DNA from: Deinandra increscens subsp. villosa
Taxonomy: Eukaryota > Streptophyta > Magnoliopsida > Asterales > Asteraceae
Assembly (NCBI GenBank): GCA_039602395.1
Contig: JBCNJP010000012.1
Coordinates: 29,002,454-29,066,453 of the forward strand
Direction: 5' to 3'
Length of the DNA stretch: 64,000 nucleotides
The translations under genes and the position numbers were made by a program. Shown here one piece after another: positions 61,905-64,000 of this stretch (position 1 is the first letter of the stretch; each line of letters starts with the position of its first letter). The notes beneath the pieces are model-generated. The model was not told the origin of the DNA and made no database searches. It saw only the letters and a list, made by a program, of their open reading frames with translations.

Positions 61905-64000
61905 ATGTCAAACCCGCAAAAAACTGTCTCGGCCTCTACATCGCCCTCCATTCCTCCTCTTCCTTCCTTTCCAGGAAGCCAGAAGAAGACTAACGACCGT
62001 CAGAAGAAAGTGGACGAGCAGTCGAGAAAAACTGATTATCCTGTCTTCACAGGATCCCAGGTTCAATTGGTTGATCCTGTTATTACTAACAATGATTTGT
62101 TTTCCTTGATTAAGCAGGTGAAGAATCAAATGGATCAGCAAGAAAAAACCAATCAAACGGTGATGAAGGAGATTGAAGAGCTAAAGAAATCTAGGAAGCC
62201 TATGGAAGAGCAAAGTCCTCTGTTTCCCAGGCATCTTGATTTCAATGCTTCAGGATCCTGAGATCCGTCTCGCTACAATTACAAATCAGCATCAGGCTTT
62301 ACTACAACCCCTACAATGACTTCTCAGGCCGCTGGATATGTAGAGAGTACTGCTGGATTCTCAGGAGCTGTCCCACCAGAATCCTCACAGTCACGCTACA
62401 AGGGTCTTAGGATTCCACCATTCTTGGGAACCTCAGCTTCGCCGTCTCAAGGATATCCTTTTTCTACTAGAAATCCAAGCCAGAACCCCCAAGGATATCA
62501 ATACACTAACCCTTCTGTTTCTGTAGGAATCTTCAAGACTAGCTCCTCAGAAGTGCATGACGGTGACGTAATCCCCATGCAAACAGCAGCCACTACAGAG
62601 CCAAGCATCCCAGTGGGCTATGGATATAATCCCAGGATTCCAGTCCAGAATCCTGGCCCAGGTAATATGTCCAATTCAATTCCTATCGTTTCTAACCAGG
62701 GTGCTCCTTATGATGCAGGTATTCATCCAAGTATTGCTAGGGAGCTCCAGAAGTTGAAAGAGATGATATCAAATGTTCCAGGGATCCTGAAACCTATTCC
62801 TGAGGTTCCTTTGGAAAGCCACAAGATCTCCAGATTTGCTTGGCCAATATCCCAAGTAGAGATCCCGAAGCGTTTCCAGACTCCAAGCATGAAGCTTTAT
62901 GATGGAACCACAGATCCTGAGGAACACGTGGCACATTACCGGGAGCGTATGGAGATCAATCCCATTCCGACAGAAATCAAAGAAGCCTGTCTATGCAAAG
63001 GCTTTGGATCAACCTTAACAGCTGACCAGCCATGAAATGGCTACTGAGCATTCCTCCTAACACTATTACATCATTTTCTCATTTAGTTAACTTGTTTAAC
63101 AATCAATTTTCTTGCAGCAGGACCTTTGAGAAGCTCACAGGTGACTTGTACCGAATAATTCAGAAGCCAGAGGAGCCTCTCAGAGAATATATTGCCAGAT
63201 TTGGACGAGAATCTCTAGAGATTCCTAATCTGGATATGGCAGCAGTCGTGGAAGCCTTTAAAATGGGGCTCTCCAAAGATTCACGTTTTTATGATGACCT
63301 TGTCATGGCTCCTTGTAGGAACCTTGACGAAGTACGCAGTAGAGCCTTGAGATTTATCCGTTTGGATGATGACAAGAGGATCCACCAAAGATTGGAGGTT
63401 CCTAAATATGATCCCAACAGCAAGAAGGCGGAATCCCCAGGAAACCATATAGATCTCGTCCATACTCCAAACCGGAAAATCACAAAGTCAATGCCGTTGA
63501 CCAAGACGATGACGATGAGGAGTATCCTAAGGTATCTGAATACTATTTTTCCGTTGACATTGGTGGTTTGATGTGTGCTATGCAGGATTTAGGTGAAAAA
63601 GCAAAATGGCCCAGGAAGGATACCAAGCAAGGATCCTGGAAAGACAAGACCAAGTGGTGTGCCTTCCATGAAGATTTTGGCCACCTAACAGACGAATGTA
63701 TAGCACTCCGAAAGGAAATCAGCTATCTACTCAGCAAGGGGCATCTTAAAGAATTGATAGACAGAAAGAAGATCAAGACTCAGGAAGCCGACAAGGTGCC
63801 TCAGAGAGCAGCTTATCCACCCCAGGATGCCCAGATAATCAACTTCATCTCAGGAGGATCAGACATCTGCGGCACTTCGTATTCCTCAGCCAAGAAGCAT
63901 GCTAAGGAGTCCAAATCTGAACAGGGTGACAGACCTGTCCGGACGTCCACCCTAACTCGGGACAAACTTATATCTTTTGATGAGAGTGACCGTTCTCATG
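61905..64000 (+). pseudogene. Tat-type gypsy gag, running off the right edge
   Basis: It starts MSNPQKTVSASTSPSIPPLP. The first segment ends at a TGA at 62259-62261 inside FNASGS-stop-DPSRYNYK. The second (to ~63035) includes ISQVEIPKRFQTPSMKLYDG, DPEEHVAHYRERMEI and CLCKGFGSTLT. A shift then gives MKWLLSIPPNTITSF, LVNLFNNQFSCSRTFEKL and RIIQKPEEPLREYIARFGRE, the classical gag core. Another shift near 63440 restores KWCAFHEDFGHLTDECIALR (zinc knuckle of the C-x2-H-x4-H-x4-C form), KGHLKELIDRKKIK and the start of protease context, ISFDESDRSH. At least three lesions make it inactive. Protease, RT and integrase would lie beyond 64000. Confidence 0.82.

Overview
The window is nuclear DNA from a flowering plant. 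It is AT-rich and dominated by nested retrotransposons, and I can support only one ordinary host gene. The TE proteins and the style of the host gene fit a eudicot. Asteraceae is my guess from remembered resemblance of several TE proteins, not something the sequence proves. A 500-N assembly gap lies at 44670-45169.

Layout. (1) 1-470: edge of a minus-strand Ty1/copia copy (gag start plus LTR end). (2) 771-20260: a tRNA-type SINE-like sequence is split by an old copia element (Copia-1, 854-~20187). Copia-1 is split in its integrase by a younger copia (Copia-2, 3635-17832, TSD CTATA). The 3' LTR of Copia-2 is split by a minus-strand gag-only element (TR-GAG-1, 11038-17459, TSD CTAAT). (3) 20602-23276, minus: a complete seven-exon gene for chloroplast beta-carotene 3-hydroxylase (316 aa). 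(4) 23639-29283: a Mutator-like element with long terminal inverted repeats and a captured fragment of a cysteine-rich receptor-kinase (DUF26) gene. A ~4.1 kb non-LTR retrotransposon sits inside its left inverted repeat. That retrotransposon reads as an N-terminal zinc-finger region, a reverse transcriptase and a C-terminal restriction-like endonuclease, an architecture not usual in angiosperms. (5) 29860-31871: two long-TIR MITE copies and a small Harbinger-like deletion derivative. (6) 32101-34910: a very young internally deleted copia (Copia-3) with LTRs that read identical and one open 593-aa fusion ORF. (7) 35154-44669: the 3' part of an L1-type LINE (minus), split by an 8-kb LARD-like, Tekay-type element with ~3.2-3.35 kb LTRs and no coding capacity (35988-43954, TSD AACAC). 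(8) 45170-47003: a deleted copia remnant of the same LTR family as the left edge. (9) 48851-55016, minus: an Athila-type gag-protease element lacking its 5' LTR, fused at 55017 to a decayed second TR-GAG copy (to 58655). (10) 58656-61197: end of a chromovirus-type gypsy. (11) 61198-64000: 5' part of a Tat-type gypsy running off the window.

Main points to check. First, the RLE-type non-LTR retrotransposon. Second, a short CG-rich dyad (core GCG-TAT-CGC or GCG-ATA-CGC, with half-site forms such as GCGTATCA and GCGGAYCA) recurs as clusters in LTRs or UTRs of several unrelated elements: TR-GAG, Athila-like, Tekay-LARD and, more weakly, the RLE element. The flanking arms of the Athila and Tekay boxes differ in sequence but stay self-complementary, which is what a protein-binding dyad or RNA hairpin would give. 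Third, several otherwise intact ORFs are broken only at G/C homopolymers, so part of the apparent decay may be sequencing error.
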